A stretch of DNA of 64,000 nucleotides from Halocatena halophila (GTDB lineage Archaea > Halobacteriota > Halobacteria > Halobacteriales > Haloarculaceae): the NCBI GenBank assembly GCA_027563145.1, contig CP071307.1, forward strand, positions 744,001 through 808,000. The letters run 5' to 3'. Both the position numbers and the translations under genes were made by a program. The notes below the pieces were generated by a model. It ran no database searches. It had not been told where the DNA came from and saw only the letters and a program-made list of their open reading frames with translations. Positions 20,185 through 29,839 of this stretch are shown here, one piece after another. Numbering within the stretch: the stretch's first letter is position 1; each line of letters starts with the position of its first letter.

Positions 20185-21141
20185 GTGTCTCGTTCGAATC
20201 GTCTGCCACGGTGGGTCGCGGTTCCCATGGGTCTGTGGCTGTTGGTGTTCGCTGTCGGCAGCGCCGCCCTCGTGGTCCGTACAATCGTTGCGGTCGTGAT
20301 GAGCACAACGCTGGTCACCGTACTGGTGGCGGCGGTGGGGCTGTCGCTGCTCGTGGGTGTTTTGAGCCACCAGTCCAGCGGTGAACGGTTGTTGTCACGA
20401 CTCCCCGTGTCGGAACTTCCTCACTCTAGAGCGCCGTCGTTACACGCAAGCCTCGACCGGTTACACGAACGAATGGCAGTCGATCGACCAACATTGTATC
20501 TTTCGCGGACGAACACGCCGACGGCGTTCGTTCTCGGTACTGACGCGCTCGTGATTGACAAGTCGTTGCTTCGGTTGCTTTCACCGGCGGAGATTGAGGG
20601 TGTGTTTGCCCACGAACTGGCACATCTCGAACGGAACGACGGACTACTGCGAACGCTCATCGAGAGCGTTCTCCGCGTGCTGGTCAGTCTCTTGCTTATG
20701 TTCGTCATTGTGCTCCTGGTTGTGCTCACTATGTTTGGGTGGGGGCTGTCGCTTCTCATGGACCGACCAGTGAGTGGCTCGCACACGGTCGGCCACCGTA
20801 TTCGCCGGCTGTTCGTTCGATGCACGCTGGTCTTGTTCATTGCCCCGACGCTTTTGCTCCGGGCGTACGCCCGCCATCAGGAACATGCCGCCGATAAACG
20901 TGCCGTCGAAGTGCTGGACGATCCGCTCGCGCTGGCTCTGGCACTCGAATCGATCCAGCAAGCAAACGAACCGCCAGAGAGCATCGTTGCGGTGTTGTTC
21001 CCGAAACGAGCGCAAAAAACGAACCGGCTTCAACGCGCGCTCGCTACCCATCCGCCTACCGACGAACGAATCGAACGGGTCCGTGCGCTCGCCAGAAACG
21101 CCGACTCTTCGAATTCGGTTACGTACATCGACATTGAGTGA
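20185..21141 (+). CDS. M48-family (HtpX/Ste24-like) membrane zinc metalloprotease
   Basis: 318 residues from GTG 20185. Two hydrophobic helices come first (LWLLVFAVGSAALVV and TVLVAAVGLSLLVGV), then the zinc site FAHELAHLERNDG, two more hydrophobic segments (LLLMFVIVLLVVLTMFGWGL), and EHAADKRAVEVL supplying the third ligand. The family degrades membrane or misfolded proteins. TTG 20131 and ATG 20227 are other in-frame starts; GTG 20185 lies about 27 bp after a T-rich element. A second M48 gene is at 59408-60631. Confidence 0.85.
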   Translation: MSRSNRLPRWVAVPMGLWLLVFAVGSAALVVRTIVAVVMSTTLVTVLVAAVGLSLLVGVLSHQSSGERLLSRLPVSELPHSRAPSLHASLDRLHERMAVDRPTLYLSRTNTPTAFVLGTDALVIDKSLLRLLSPAEIEGVFAHELAHLERNDGLLRTLIESVLRVLVSLLLMFVIVLLVVLTMFGWGLSLLMDRPVSGSHTVGHRIRRLFVRCTLVLFIAPTLLLRAYARHQEHAADKRAVEVLDDPLALALALESIQQANEPPESIVAVLFPKRAQKTNRLQRALATHPPTDERIERVRALARNADSSNSVTYIDIE

Positions 21142-21262
21142 CTTGCCTAACTGACGCGCAGACCTGCTGGCAATAAATCCATGTTGTGTGTACTTATTAT
21201 AAGGTATACTAGAATATAATTAACTATTGGTGTCCTGTTGGTGTGGCTGGTGATTATCCAAT

Positions 21263-24049
21263 ATGTCCGATCACAGCAGGGATGTACAGGCTACTGAAAC
21301 CAATTCGATCCCGCTCGACCGACGGACGTTCGTCCGTCTATCGGCAGCGACGGCTGGAGCGATCGCCATACCGACATCGTTGGCTGAAACATCGTCGGAT
21401 ACCCTGGAAGGGTCTACAGAGCTGTACGATTTCGTACGCAAGCAGGTGGACGATGAGTACACTATTCCGACGCTCGTAACGCTCACGGAGCCGGCATTCG
21501 ATGTAGTCGAACCGTATGCGACCGATCGGTTTCGAACGACGACGACACCCCAACCAGCGGCGTGGCTCAAAGTAGCAGCCACCACTGCCCGTTCGCTCAG
21601 AGATCATTCGGTTGTCGACCAACTGCAATACGCTCCGGGATCGAATCCGTTCTGGCAGCTGGGACAGTATCCGGATGGGATCTTTCCGTCGCCCGATAGG
21701 GCCGTCGATTTCATCGATTACGAGCAGATGATCGACGGCATCGATCAGCTCATCGAGCGCCACGGTGATCGAATCAGAATGCGATCGGCGGGCGAGAGTC
21801 CTGGCCACCGGAATTTGTTCACGGACAGTACCGATTCCAAACAGCTTCGGGTGGTCGAACTCACCGAGAACGTTAGAGACCCGGAAGCGTTCGCAGCCAA
21901 AGAAAAAGCACTGTTCGTGCTTTCGATTCATGGGGATGAGCGCTCGGGTACCGAGGCCGGGTGTCGGTTCATCGAGCGGTTGCTCGAGGGTGAAGACCCC
22001 GCCATTGCGTCACTGCTCGATGAGATTGCGCTGGTGTTCGCCTTCGCGAATCCGGACGGCTGGGTCGCCCGAAACCAGCAGTACGCCGTGGATCTCGACG
22101 GTGATGGGACGACCGAACACAACTCGTTCAGACGAGAGACGGCGACCGGCGTCGATCCGAATCGTCAGTATCCGACGGCCGGATGGATCGATCCCGTCCA
22201 TTTTCCGGCTGAGCCAGCTGGCGAAAATCTCACCGATGACCGGCCAGGTGTCGATACGGACTGTCACGGCCGGTACCGGACGGTCGTCCCCGATGCACTG
22301 TCTATCGTGGATTTTTTCCGATCGTACGAGAAGCTTGAAATTGGAACTGACCTCCACGGGATGTTTACCTCGGAGAATTTCATCGAAGGGCTTCTCGTCA
22401 ACGATCAGTACGATAACGCGGATTTCCACGAGATTTACGAATGGAATCGCCAGCTCGAACGCCGACTCGAAGCGACGCTCGGTGATCGTCTCGCGGACAA
22501 TCGCGAGCGGTTTGAGGCGCTGAACGAACGACTTGACGCTTCAACGCTTCCCGCTCGCAGCTATGATTATGGCACCATCTTCGATACCATCCAGTATACG
22601 ACGACTGGAACGCTCATTAGCTGGATGAGTCAACCGGAAGAAACCGGTGGCCTCGACATGACGATGATGGCTCATGAGATGGGCTGGGACAATCGGGCGT
22701 TGTCACGACGCCCCTATCTGCCGTGGCTCACTGAGCTCTGGGTGGCTGGATACCAGGCGGTCATCCGAGCCACAGTGGAGCAGCTCGATTCTACCGTGTC
22801 GGCCACGATCGATCACGGGGGACGATCGACCGCAGTCGTGACAACCGATGGGTTAACCCGCCGGTCGAGTGCGCTCTCGTTCGTCGACACGGACAAACAG
22901 ACTGAAACCGTCACACTCACAGGGACGCGCCGGCCCGCCACACAGGTGGTGTCGGTACCGGACGGAGCGACGCAGCTTTCGGTGTCAATCGAGCACACTA
23001 CCCCTGTACGGTGCACGCTCCGCGATCCGAACCGAGGAGTGTACGCCACGTACAATGCGCTGGCAGACAGACACGCCGCGGAGTGGACGATCGACGAGCC
23101 GGTAGCGGGCGAGTGGACCGTGACGTACAAAACCGTCGGCCCCACGGCAACGGCCGATATCGTCTGTCGATCGACAGTGGTGACCGGAAACCTGACTGAC
23201 TCCGTAACAGCACCTGATCCGGTTGCGACCCTTGGCTACCAGCAACGGCCATACGCAGTTTCGCCCCAGGCGTACTTCGATTCGTACGCGGCGGCGATGA
23301 CAACCGATACGGTACCATCAGCACACTCGACCGGACCGGTGACCGAGCCCCTTACCGATAGCTCCATCGAGGCGATCGCAAACGGTGCGCTGTTGAAGGG
23401 CAACAGCCACAGACGAACCGTCGATTCCGTCGTGATTTCCCATGACGATGGCCGATCCGTCGATGGCTATTGCGCACAGCTCGACGCATTCGTCGACGCG
23501 GGTGGCACGCTTGTCCTCACAGATCGGGGTGTGTCGTTGCTTGGCGATCTCGAAACGTCGCTTGGGGCTCCGTTTTCACACTCTGCCATCACTGATATCA
23601 CGATCTACATCCCGTTTTTATCCGAACGCAACGACGACCATCCGTTGCTTGCGGGCACTCGACCGATTCAGCGCGAACTCTGGAAAGTCGCACCCACAGG
23701 GTATGCACTCAGCGTCCCCGGGAGTGCACCACTGACCGTGCTCGATCCGGATCAGTTCGAAGCAGCCGGCGGAACGGTTGCTGGCTACACCCACGACGAT
23801 CCGTTCGGTATTGAGGGCTCACCCACCCAATATGTGTCCGCTGGCTCGCTCACGGACGACGCAACGGGCACAATTCACTGCATTGGAAGCCTGCTTCCAC
23901 CGGCGGAGCAGTCGAATTTGCACCCGTTTGGCCTCCTTGAGCACACGACGACGTTCCTTGGCCACACCATGCTGACGAACGCCCTTGGCTATCGCCAGCG
24001 CCGGTTTGTCGATGGCGAGCTCGTCGCGACGTTTGGCTCGCTCTCATGA
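21263..24049 (+). CDS. Tat-exported M14-family zinc carboxypeptidase, multidomain
   Basis: 928 residues. Twin-arginine signal DRRTFVRLSAATAGAIAIP at about residues 20-38. The peptidase domain has VLSIHGDERSGTEAG (zinc His and Glu), FANPDGW, and DLHGMFTSENF for the third zinc ligand. After about residue 500 there is a beta-rich region (TVTYKTVGPTATADIVCRST, pre-peptidase C-terminal-like), and the last part is a Rossmann-like/GATase-like segment with YCAQLDAFVDAGGTLVLTDRG. It should cleave C-terminal residues of peptides outside the cell. The combination of parts is unusually long for M14. Confidence 0.88.
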   Translation: MSDHSRDVQATETNSIPLDRRTFVRLSAATAGAIAIPTSLAETSSDTLEGSTELYDFVRKQVDDEYTIPTLVTLTEPAFDVVEPYATDRFRTTTTPQPAAWLKVAATTARSLRDHSVVDQLQYAPGSNPFWQLGQYPDGIFPSPDRAVDFIDYEQMIDGIDQLIERHGDRIRMRSAGESPGHRNLFTDSTDSKQLRVVELTENVRDPEAFAAKEKALFVLSIHGDERSGTEAGCRFIERLLEGEDPAIASLLDEIALVFAFANPDGWVARNQQYAVDLDGDGTTEHNSFRRETATGVDPNRQYPTAGWIDPVHFPAEPAGENLTDDRPGVDTDCHGRYRTVVPDALSIVDFFRSYEKLEIGTDLHGMFTSENFIEGLLVNDQYDNADFHEIYEWNRQLERRLEATLGDRLADNRERFEALNERLDASTLPARSYDYGTIFDTIQYTTTGTLISWMSQPEETGGLDMTMMAHEMGWDNRALSRRPYLPWLTELWVAGYQAVIRATVEQLDSTVSATIDHGGRSTAVVTTDGLTRRSSALSFVDTDKQTETVTLTGTRRPATQVVSVPDGATQLSVSIEHTTPVRCTLRDPNRGVYATYNALADRHAAEWTIDEPVAGEWTVTYKTVGPTATADIVCRSTVVTGNLTDSVTAPDPVATLGYQQRPYAVSPQAYFDSYAAAMTTDTVPSAHSTGPVTEPLTDSSIEAIANGALLKGNSHRRTVDSVVISHDDGRSVDGYCAQLDAFVDAGGTLVLTDRGVSLLGDLETSLGAPFSHSAITDITIYIPFLSERNDDHPLLAGTRPIQRELWKVAPTGYALSVPGSAPLTVLDPDQFEAAGGTVAGYTHDDPFGIEGSPTQYVSAGSLTDDATGTIHCIGSLLPPAEQSNLHPFGLLEHTTTFLGHTMLTNALGYRQRRFVDGELVATFGSLS

Positions 24050-24091
24050 GTGTCGTCTCACTGCGACCGGGTGTGCCGGTGGTCCAGGATG

Positions 24092-24484
24092 TCACCGATT
24101 ATTTGAGGGTGTGATGTCGTCGGTCTCCTCGAACTCGTCGATGAGACCGCCGACTTCAGTGTACCACTCTTCGAGCATTGCTCGCATCTCCTGGGCAATT
24201 GTGCTGCTGTCGCGGGCCTGATAGACGTGGTAGTAGCCGCCGTGATCGTAGTTAATTTGCTCTTTTTCGAGCAGATCAGCCGCACACAGTCGCTGGACCG
24301 ACCGGTAGGCCGTCGAGCGTTCTCGTTCGATTGTGGCTGCTATCTCATCGATCGTCTGTGGGTCCTCCGACGCAGTCAGCAGGTCGAAAATATCGTCGTC
24401 AATTCCGTCGAGATCGTGAAAACACTCCAGCAAACAGTCGCAATCCACCTCCTGGCGCAGCATTTCGCTCACCGATTCGGCCAT
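24092..24484 (-). CDS. HTH (TrmB/MarR-like) transcriptional regulator with N-terminal Cys motif
   Basis: 130 residues. The N-terminus has three close Cys (EVDCDCLLECF, residues 15, 17 and 21), followed by a winged HTH (DEIAATIERERSTAYRSVQR) and a helical C-terminus. The Cys cluster might bind a metal or sense redox state (inference). It is divergent from the FetAB-type ABC genes with a 135-bp shared promoter region, so it probably regulates them. Similar small HTH proteins are common in haloarchaea. Confidence 0.8.
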   Translation of the reverse strand: MAESVSEMLRQEVDCDCLLECFHDLDGIDDDIFDLLTASEDPQTIDEIAATIERERSTAYRSVQRLCAADLLEKEQINYDHGGYYHVYQARDSSTIAQEMRAMLEEWYTEVGGLIDEFEETDDITPSNNR

Positions 24485-24618
24485 CGTTGCTCCTCGGTAG
24501 ACACCACAATTTCAAAAGCGTTTGCTTAGCATGCACAAAAACCAGCCACACGGGGATGCGCTGTAGACACCGTTGGGTCCGCGGCTTAAAATGGTCGCCG
24601 GTCGTACGCCCGCCAGGG

Positions 24619-25290
24619 ATGGAACCGAAACTGGAGACAGAGGCGCTGTCGTACAGCGTTGGGAATGAAGCAATTATTGAGGATATTTCATTCGCCGTCC
24701 CCGAGCAGTCGGTGGTTGCGATCATCGGCCCGTCAGGTGCGGGAAAATCCTCCCTGTTGCGACTTCTCAACCGACTCGATGAGCCAACAGGAGGGACGGT
24801 GTATCTCGATGGGGTCGATTACCGAGAAATCGAGCCACAGCGACTTCGCCGTCGTGTTGGATACGTTCCACAGGAGGCCACACTCCGGTCCGGAACGGTC
24901 ACCGAAAACGTCACGACTGGTCCACGGTTGCGAGGAGAGTCGATCGACAGGGATAGGGCCTCAAAACTTCTTTCTCGCGTGGATTTGGCTGGGTATGGTG
25001 ATCGTGCTATTGAAGCACTCTCCGGTGGCGAACGCCAGCGCGTTGCGATTGCGCGGTCGGTGTTCAACTGTCCGGAGGTGCTGTTGCTCGATGAACCGAC
25101 TGCGAGCCTTGACGCCAATGTTGAACAACAGGTCGAAGCACTACTTATGGATCTGATACCCGAATTCGATCTCACCTGCTGTCTCGTCACGCACGATCAC
25201 AGCCAGGCCCAGCGATTGGCAGACCGGGTTGCCCGAATCGAAGGCGGTCGGCTGCGACAGTTTGATACCCCGTCTGCGGTGATCGAATGA
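24619..25290 (+). CDS. ABC transporter ATP-binding protein, FetA (YbbL)-like
   Basis: 223 residues from ATG 24619 (MEPKLETEALSYSVGNEAII). Walker A is IIGPSGAGKSSLLRLLNRLD, the signature is ALSGGERQRVAIARS, and Walker B is VLLLDEPTASLDAN, followed by the H-loop VTHDHSQAQ. The stop codon overlaps the start of the FetB-like permease gene (ATGA), which indicates translational coupling. Bacterial FetAB is implicated in iron export and oxidative-stress resistance. The upstream extension of the frame is excluded because it overlaps the regulator gene. Confidence 0.88.
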   Translation: MEPKLETEALSYSVGNEAIIEDISFAVPEQSVVAIIGPSGAGKSSLLRLLNRLDEPTGGTVYLDGVDYREIEPQRLRRRVGYVPQEATLRSGTVTENVTTGPRLRGESIDRDRASKLLSRVDLAGYGDRAIEALSGGERQRVAIARSVFNCPEVLLLDEPTASLDANVEQQVEALLMDLIPEFDLTCCLVTHDHSQAQRLADRVARIEGGRLRQFDTPSAVIE

Positions 25291-26096
25291 CGCTTTCCGA
25301 GCAGCTACAGGCGCCGGTCGTCTGGCGGGGCCTCGGTCAGGTTGCGGTTGCCACGGTGCTCGCGATCGTGGTACTGGGCGTTTCATACGCCCGCAATCTC
25401 GATTTGGAACGGGAACTCGGCATGGCGTTCGTGCGCGGATTCGTCCAGGTCATCGCCATGGGCGCGTTCATTGGCATCCTCTTTACGGTTCCGGTAGCGT
25501 GGACAGCTGTCGTGTTGCTGGTGATGATCGCGATTGCGGCGTGGATCTCGAAGGATCGCGGCGAAGCCGTGCCGGGCGTGTTGCGCGTTTCGTTCGTGAG
25601 CATTCTCTTTGGCGCGGGACTCGTCATCGTCCTCATGGTGTGGGCAGGGGCGATCGCTCCGACCGTTCGCAACCTCATTCCAGTGGGTGGCATGATCATC
25701 GCAAACGCGATGAAAACGAACTCGCTGGCGCTCGATCGACTCAAGGGAGAGATCCAATCCAATCGTGCCCAAATCGAGGCGGTGCTTGCACTCGGCGTTC
25801 GCCCCGAAACCGTCATCACCGAGTACGTAACGAAAAGCGTTCGTGCGTCGCTCATCCCGACGGTTGATTCGCTCAAGAGTCTGGGTCTCGTCTACATCCC
25901 TGGCATGATGTCTGGCATGATCCTTGCGGGTGAGAATCCACTGTACGCTGCCGAGTATCAGTTCGTTATTATGGGGATGCTATTCGCGGGCGGCGGGCTG
26001 ACGAGCATGGCAAGCACGGCGCTCGTTGGCAGATACGCGTTTACGGCCGCAGACCAGCTAAAGCGATTCGACGGTGACACAGCCCCAGAGGGCTAA
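25287..26096 (+). CDS. ABC transporter permease, FetB (YbbM, UPF0014) family
   Basis: 269 residues with about seven hydrophobic helices. VRNLIPVGGMIIANAMKTNS and LVYIPGMMSGMILAGENP are characteristic of the FetB family. It works with the preceding ATPase, whose stop overlaps this start by 4 bp. E. coli FetAB is linked to iron efflux. Whether the haloarchaeal pair moves iron or another metal is not known, though the divergent Cys-containing regulator fits a metal role. Confidence 0.88.
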   Translation: MTLSEQLQAPVVWRGLGQVAVATVLAIVVLGVSYARNLDLERELGMAFVRGFVQVIAMGAFIGILFTVPVAWTAVVLLVMIAIAAWISKDRGEAVPGVLRVSFVSILFGAGLVIVLMVWAGAIAPTVRNLIPVGGMIIANAMKTNSLALDRLKGEIQSNRAQIEAVLALGVRPETVITEYVTKSVRASLIPTVDSLKSLGLVYIPGMMSGMILAGENPLYAAEYQFVIMGMLFAGGGLTSMASTALVGRYAFTAADQLKRFDGDTAPEG

Positions 26097-26278
26097 TCAT
26101 TGGAAAATCTTGTGAGCGGACGCTCGGTGCTGACCCGCTCAGTACAGTCGTCGTAAATGATGGGTTCAGTTCCAGAGTGATGAGGGAACAGAACGATGCC
26201 CGTATCTGCACCAACAGCCCGGGGTCCGGAAATCGCTGGAGCCGACGTACTTTTGAGAGCGTTCGACGAACGGTTCGC

Positions 26279-27448
26279 ATGGAGATTGTCAACGTATCTG
26301 CAATACCTGTCGACGTTCCGCTCAAACCACTTGAGGAACCACTCGGTATCGCGCCGTACGTCACTAACCACGGCAGTCTCGAGTCGATGGAGCGCGTGCT
26401 CGTCCGTGTCGAAACGGACTGTGCCACCACGGGATGGGGCGAAATGCGAGTGTTTTTGTCGCCAGCAGCGACCGTGTCGATCATTGAAGACGGAATCGGC
26501 CCGCTCGTCGAGGGCCAGTCGCCGTTCGAAATAGAAGGACTCCGACGGCAGGTGTTCGTCGAGTACACGAACACGGATATGTTCTTCGCAGCCGTGGAGA
26601 TGGCGTGCTGGGATATTGTGGGAAAAACGCTCGATTGTCCCGTCTACGAGTTGCTTGGGGGCTGGACGGCGCCATCACAGACCTCAAGAAATCACCGCCA
26701 GACACACACCACTGGCGTTTCTGGTCCTGATGACGTTCCCGTGGCGTTCTGTCTTGGGATCTGCTCGCCGTCCGTCTCACGCAAGAAGGCCAGAGAAGCG
26801 CTCGATGCTGGGTTTCGTGTCCTCAAAACCAAAGCCGGTGCGGACTGGCGGGATGACGTGGCGAGAATCGAAGCCATGCACGAGGAAACCAGTGGACAAC
26901 TCGAATTTCGGCTGGATCCGAATCAGGGCTGGACGACCGATGAGGCCGTTCGGGTTGGATCGAAACTTGAGCAATCGGGAATCCATCTGCAGTATCTCGA
27001 ACAGCCGATTCGAGTGAACGCCCATCGCTCTCTGGCCAGGCTTCGCCAACGGTTGTGTCAGCCGATCGCCCCGAACGAGGACACGTACATCCCGCAGAAC
27101 TGTCGTCGGCTCATCGAGGCCGGGGCGATGGACGTTGGAGTGATCGATATGACGCCGGCAGGGGGGATCAGTGGATTGCGATCGCAGGCATCAATTCTCG
27201 AAGACGCAGGCATTCCGTTTACACACCACTGTGCGTTCGATCTGGGTGTCCGCACCGCAGCAATCGCCCATGCAGTGACTGGGATTCCTGGTTTTTCTCT
27301 GCCGCCTGATTCGACCTATTATGGTTGGGAAGCCAACATCATCGACGATCCGCTGTCGATCACTGATGGTGCGCTTTCGGTGCCAACAGATGCTGGACTG
27401 GGTGTGTCGATCGACGAAGACGCGGTGGAAACACATCGAATACGGTGA
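26279..27448 (+). CDS. Enolase-superfamily (mandelate racemase/muconate lactonizing) enzyme
   Basis: 389 residues from ATG 26279 (MEIVNVSAIPVDVPLKPLEE). The capping domain comes first; the barrel carries VLKTKAGADW (KxK motif), FRLDPNQGW and YLEQPI for metal binding, PIAPNEDTY, and THHCAFDLGVRTA. The KxK pattern is typical of proton abstraction on carboxylate substrates such as sugar acids or muconates. Substrate unknown. The next gene, an epoxide-hydrolase-like enzyme, follows in the same direction and could share a transcript. Confidence 0.87.
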   Translation: MEIVNVSAIPVDVPLKPLEEPLGIAPYVTNHGSLESMERVLVRVETDCATTGWGEMRVFLSPAATVSIIEDGIGPLVEGQSPFEIEGLRRQVFVEYTNTDMFFAAVEMACWDIVGKTLDCPVYELLGGWTAPSQTSRNHRQTHTTGVSGPDDVPVAFCLGICSPSVSRKKAREALDAGFRVLKTKAGADWRDDVARIEAMHEETSGQLEFRLDPNQGWTTDEAVRVGSKLEQSGIHLQYLEQPIRVNAHRSLARLRQRLCQPIAPNEDTYIPQNCRRLIEAGAMDVGVIDMTPAGGISGLRSQASILEDAGIPFTHHCAFDLGVRTAAIAHAVTGIPGFSLPPDSTYYGWEANIIDDPLSITDGALSVPTDAGLGVSIDEDAVETHRIR

Positions 27449-27531
27449 TCTTCCGTACTCTATCGTCGATTGTCACGGATCTGTCGGTTGGGATCCTATT
27501 CCACACAACGATTGAATACCATGGCGAACGC

Positions 27532-28449
27532 ATGACTTCATCGATGGCAGAAACCACTGATTCGACGAGCACTGACGCGTCGTTACTCGACGATGCTCGT
27601 ATTTCTTCTACCTACCGTGATGGAGACGGCGTCAGGCTCCACGTCGTAGCGGCTGGCGACCCCGACGGGCCGCTCGTCGTCTTGCTTCACGGCTATCCTG
27701 ATTTCTGGTATGGCTGGCACAATCAGCTTCGCTCCCTGGTTGACGCTGGCTATCGTGTTCTCGTTCCGGATCAACGTGGGTACAATTTGAGCGAGGCCCC
27801 CGAGGGTATCGACGCGTATCGGCTCTCGAATCTCGAGGCTGACGTCCGTGCGCTGATCGAAAGCGAGGGCCGACACTCGGCTCACGTTGTGGGTCACGAT
27901 TTCGGTGCGTACGTCGCCTGGCATCTCGCACTCAGAGAGCCAGACAGCGTCGATCGGCTCGCCATTTTCAACGTTCCTCATCCGACGGTGTATCACGCAT
28001 TTATCCGTCGCTCTCCCCGGCAGCTCGCACGAAGCTGGTACGCCATTTTTTACCAGCTACCACGGTTTCCCGAGTGGCTACTGGGCCGGAACGACGCAGC
28101 CTTGCTGGTGTCGGCGCTCGAAAAATCTGCGAATCCTGGAACGTTCGACGACGAGGCCATCCGTCGGTATCGAGCGGCCTGGCGACAGAACGGCGTCACG
28201 CCCATGATCAACTGGTATCGTGGCCTCCGACGCTCGAAGCGGCCAGCAAGTGACACTGTTTCTCAACCCACATTGATTTGCTGGGGCGAAAATGATATTG
28301 CCCTGTGTCCAGAGTTGGCAGACCGATCGGTCGAATACTGTACAGATGGTGACCTCCGGACCTTTCCGAATGCCTCACACTGGGTCCACCACGAGCGGTC
28401 TGCAGTTACCGACACATTGCTTGAGCACCTTTCTAGTGGTGAGGTCTGA
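27532..28449 (+). CDS. Alpha/beta hydrolase, epoxide hydrolase / haloacetate dehalogenase-like
   Basis: 305 residues from ATG 27532; ATG 27544 is also possible. Key motifs are LLHGYPDFWYGWHNQL (oxyanion HGxP), the nucleophile elbow VVGHDFGAYVAWHLAL with Asp as nucleophile, LICWGENDIAL with the acidic residue, and NASHWVHHE with the catalytic His. An Asp nucleophile points to epoxide hydrolase or haloacid dehalogenase rather than esterase chemistry. The true substrate is not predictable. Confidence 0.88.
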   Translation: MTSSMAETTDSTSTDASLLDDARISSTYRDGDGVRLHVVAAGDPDGPLVVLLHGYPDFWYGWHNQLRSLVDAGYRVLVPDQRGYNLSEAPEGIDAYRLSNLEADVRALIESEGRHSAHVVGHDFGAYVAWHLALREPDSVDRLAIFNVPHPTVYHAFIRRSPRQLARSWYAIFYQLPRFPEWLLGRNDAALLVSALEKSANPGTFDDEAIRRYRAAWRQNGVTPMINWYRGLRRSKRPASDTVSQPTLICWGENDIALCPELADRSVEYCTDGDLRTFPNASHWVHHERSAVTDTLLEHLSSGEV

Positions 28450-28500
28450 ACTGTCGCAGAAATTGATACGTATTATTGGTTTGCGTACCACAATCATCCC

Positions 28501-29730
28501 ATGGATATCGACACTGGACGACGGCGGCTGTTAGCGAGCAGTGGCATGGTTGTCGGCTCGCTGTTCGCCTGGCAGTTTCGATCCACGGGGTCACGACCCC
28601 CACGTCAGGGCCGATCGTCGGCGTGGCCGATGGCCCAGCGTGATCCGGGTGGAACGAGTCACGCTCCTGAAGCAACGCCGCCGAAAGATGGGGTGACGAT
28701 CCGGTGGCAACAACAGATTGATTCCGTACTTGGGGCGAACTTTCCGCCAACGCCAATCGTCGCGAATGGACTGGTGTATGCTGTTGGGAGGGAGCTTCTC
28801 TGTGTGGACGCTGCGACCGGTGCAGTACGATTTCGTGAGCACACAGACGGTTCAGGATCGCCGGCGGTTGCTCCTGCACGAGCGTATCGATCACCGACGA
28901 TTGCGTTCGCCACGGCTACAAGAGCAGTCGGTATCCACGGCCGTGGTGGTTCCCTGATAGCGGGGGTTTCGCCTGGGCACAGACGCTGGCAGACCACACC
29001 ACTGACGCAAGGGGTGTCGTTATTTGGCAGTGGCTCTCACCGGTCGGATGCTGTGGCAGTTGATGAGACGGTGTTCATGGTTGTGGGCGAGAAACTGCTC
29101 GCCATCGATGCGAGCAGTGGCCGGATACGCTGGCGTGCAGACGGCGGTGGCAGTCGGCCAGTCGTTTATGACGGGACAGTTTACGTTCCGAACTTCGGCA
29201 TGGGTGTGATTGGGTATGATGTAGATACTGGCGAACGAACGTTCGGACCCGCGGATGAGACGTCGATGGCAGGATCTGTAACGGCGACGTCAGGGTTGCT
29301 CGTCGTCGGCACCAGCGATGGACTCGCAGGGATCGGATACGATGGGACGACTCACTGGGAGTTTGCCCCACCCCAATTGGACCATGATACCGGGGCCGTC
29401 GCCATAGCCAATGGTGTTGCGTTCGCGGGAATGCACCGGAAGAAACACGATCAGCTGGTTGCAGTCGATATCGAAGATGGGACTGAACTGTGGCGCAGCA
29501 ATATCCATCCCGAGAGAAGTCCGCGATTTGCGCCGCCCGCAGTCGCGGATGGCGTCGTCTATTACCCAACGGAGGATCGTGGTATGGTGGCCGTCAATGC
29601 GGCTGACGGACGAGTACGATGGCGATTCGAACCAGGTGATGAGTTCGGGCCGCTGTCGCCGGCCGCACTCGTGGGTGAGACGCTGTACGTGCACGGAAAT
29701 GGAACGCTATACGCACTGACCGAAGCCTGA
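28501..29730 (+). CDS. Exported PQQ-like beta-propeller protein
   Basis: 409 residues. An N-terminal export signal with twin Arg (TGRRRLLASSGMVVGSLFA) is followed by about seven propeller blades, for example LLCVDAATGAVRFREHT, LLAIDASSGRIRWRADGG and MVAVNAADGRVRWRFEPG. It resembles the protein at 16349-17587 in layout but not closely in sequence. Likely an extracellular structural or binding protein; enzymatic activity is not evident. Confidence 0.85.
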   Translation: MDIDTGRRRLLASSGMVVGSLFAWQFRSTGSRPPRQGRSSAWPMAQRDPGGTSHAPEATPPKDGVTIRWQQQIDSVLGANFPPTPIVANGLVYAVGRELLCVDAATGAVRFREHTDGSGSPAVAPARAYRSPTIAFATATRAVGIHGRGGSLIAGVSPGHRRWQTTPLTQGVSLFGSGSHRSDAVAVDETVFMVVGEKLLAIDASSGRIRWRADGGGSRPVVYDGTVYVPNFGMGVIGYDVDTGERTFGPADETSMAGSVTATSGLLVVGTSDGLAGIGYDGTTHWEFAPPQLDHDTGAVAIANGVAFAGMHRKKHDQLVAVDIEDGTELWRSNIHPERSPRFAPPAVADGVVYYPTEDRGMVAVNAADGRVRWRFEPGDEFGPLSPAALVGETLYVHGNGTLYALTEA

Positions 29731-29839
29731 ATTTCTGCGTGGGATCCTAGATCGTCCGTACCAGTGTCAAGCTCACGGTCGTGCCCAACAACTCCCATCA
29801 GTCATTTTTACAGAGATTCGACGAGCAGTCTGTGTACGA

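Noticed and set aside
19953..20318. 121-codon frame opposite the M48 protease start
   Set aside because: Basic composition and shadow of the protease frame.
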